Assembly (NCBI GenBank): GCA_964484185.1
Contig: CAZAEQ010000002.1
Span: 124,001 to 188,000 of the forward strand
Reading direction: 5' to 3'
DNA length: 64,000 nt
Origin: F1-120-MAGs238 sp964484185
Lineage (GTDB): Bacteria > Planctomycetota > Phycisphaerae > Phycisphaerales > UBA1924
Below are positions 63,485-64,000 of this stretch, in pieces. Below the pieces are notes generated by a model. That model was not told where the DNA came from and did no database searches. It saw nothing but the letters and a program-made list of their open reading frames with translations. Within the stretch, counting starts at the first letter, position 1; each line of letters opens with the position of its first letter. The position numbers and the translations under genes were made by a program.

Positions 63485-63667
63485 CACACTGTGTCCATGC
63501 AACCATCAACGCCAACATGCAACGCCCCATCCCCGCTAAAAGAACCGGAAGCGTGAGCGCCCGGTTGAGCACCCAACTCAATCCAGACCCTCAAGTGAAA
63601 GCGCGGGCGCAGCTTTCGCCTCCTGGCCCACTCTGTTAAACTATGTCCGTCGCATCATATTACGTTA
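63485..63667. other. Gap with small palindromes
   Basis: 183 bases without a gene. GACACA-C-TGTGTC (63483-63495) overlaps the stop of the peptidase gene, and GAAAGC/GCTTTC around GCGGGCGCA lies near 63597-63617. Neither has a U-run, so no terminator is called. Confidence 0.4.
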
Positions 63668-64000
63668 TTACGTCTGCAGAGTATTCTTCACCAACCGCTC
63701 CACACTGTGCACATCCGCAATTCCAAGAAACCCGCGCGGCCGATACACCCGCCGCTTGTTCTGCGAATACCCCGCATATACCTCTTCAAAAACCAGATCC
63801 CCGCCGCCATCAGGTCGCTCGGTCTTGCTCATTGAATCAAGCTGTGCTGCCTTGTACGAATACACACTTCGCACAGCACTATTCCAGTTCCCCTCAATAA
63901 CAATCGCCCGCCGCGGCGTGAGTCCATACACCGACCGCGCAGCCCGCCTCCTCGCCGCCCACCCTGTTCCAAATGTCATGACACAACCGATGATCAAAAA
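63668..64000 (-). CDS. PH-like domain membrane protein (N-terminus outside window)
   Basis: The frame is open to the window edge, so only the C-terminal 110 residues are seen. IIGCVMTFGTGWAARRRAAR looks like the end of a membrane segment followed by a basic stop-transfer stretch. VYGLTPRRAIVIEGNW and RGFLGIADVHSVERLVKNTL resemble bacterial PH-domain proteins, where YxLT-R begins the first strand and GF..I.d...v..li closes the domain. No role can be stated. Confidence 0.7.
   Translation of the reverse strand, partial: FLIIGCVMTFGTGWAARRRAARSVYGLTPRRAIVIEGNWNSAVRSVYSYKAAQLDSMSKTERPDGGGDLVFEEVYAGYSQNKRRVYRPRGFLGIADVHSVERLVKNTLQT

Noticed and set aside
1..64000. tRNA or rRNA genes
   Set aside because: No T-loop/anticodon arrangement or rRNA-like stretch was noticed while reading; short RNAs could still be missed by eye.

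Overview
The window looks like chromosomal sequence of a Planctomycetota bacterium, most likely of the class Phycisphaerae. This is inferred from the gene set and style. There are long secreted repeat proteins, prepilins with the GFTLIELLVVIAIIALLIAILLPAL-type N-terminus, membrane proteins with a CxxC...CPECG zinc ribbon, VIT/VWA lipoproteins, a DUF1559-like pseudopilin, many monocistronic housekeeping genes and many short dispersed intergenic repeats. No rRNA, tRNA, prophage or CRISPR array was seen. One run of exactly 100 N (19913-20012) marks an assembly gap of unknown true length.

Layout. 1-5161 (minus): the ribosomal/RNA polymerase cluster rplK-rplA-rplJ-rplL-rpoB, with rpoB cut by the window edge. 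5457-8890 (minus): three consecutive exported proteins that share a C-terminal TPR-like domain. 9040-12064: a lipoprotein coupled to an AMP nucleosidase, then an FkbM-like methyltransferase and a GNAT acetyltransferase. 12065-20078: an accessory stretch. It holds two intergenic repeat mosaics, zinc-ribbon membrane proteins, an exported ankyrin-repeat protein, a nucleotidyltransferase with a winged-helix partner (AbiE-like pair), several palindromes and an 8-bp tandem repeat containing the gap. 20079-25318: uvrA, then a DUF2089 regulator, a small membrane protein and an MscS channel. 25399-29204: a compact operon of ECF sigma factor, putative anti-sigma factor, cohesin-like exported protein and VIT/VWA lipoprotein.

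29218-41619: a diadenylate cyclase, an Nfu N-terminal domain protein, MutY, an IS200-like (RAYT-type) transposase inside mirror-image hairpin arrays, an NtrC-type regulator, membrane proteins, purM, rsmE, sucC and a small protein. 41947-53281: plsY, an RsbU-type phosphatase, an exported TPR protein, purK, a serpin, purE, an SPFH protein, a pseudopilin and rlmN. 53278-59896 (minus): a type IV pilus/type II secretion block (pilT, pilC and three minor-pilin-like proteins, one of about 985 residues with EF-hand-like loops). 60154-64000: an SRPBCC protein, a prolyl-oligopeptidase-family peptidase and a truncated PH-like protein.

The most unusual region is the compact minus-strand array 19239-13956: wHTH antitoxin-like, NTase toxin-like, exported ankyrin protein and zinc-ribbon membrane protein. 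The last two, otherwise unrelated, start with the same roughly 20-residue motif ahead of a hydrophobic segment. A second signal is a recurring -10-like hexamer 5-7 bases before the ATG of many genes without a Shine-Dalgarno sequence, which suggests leaderless transcription is common here.
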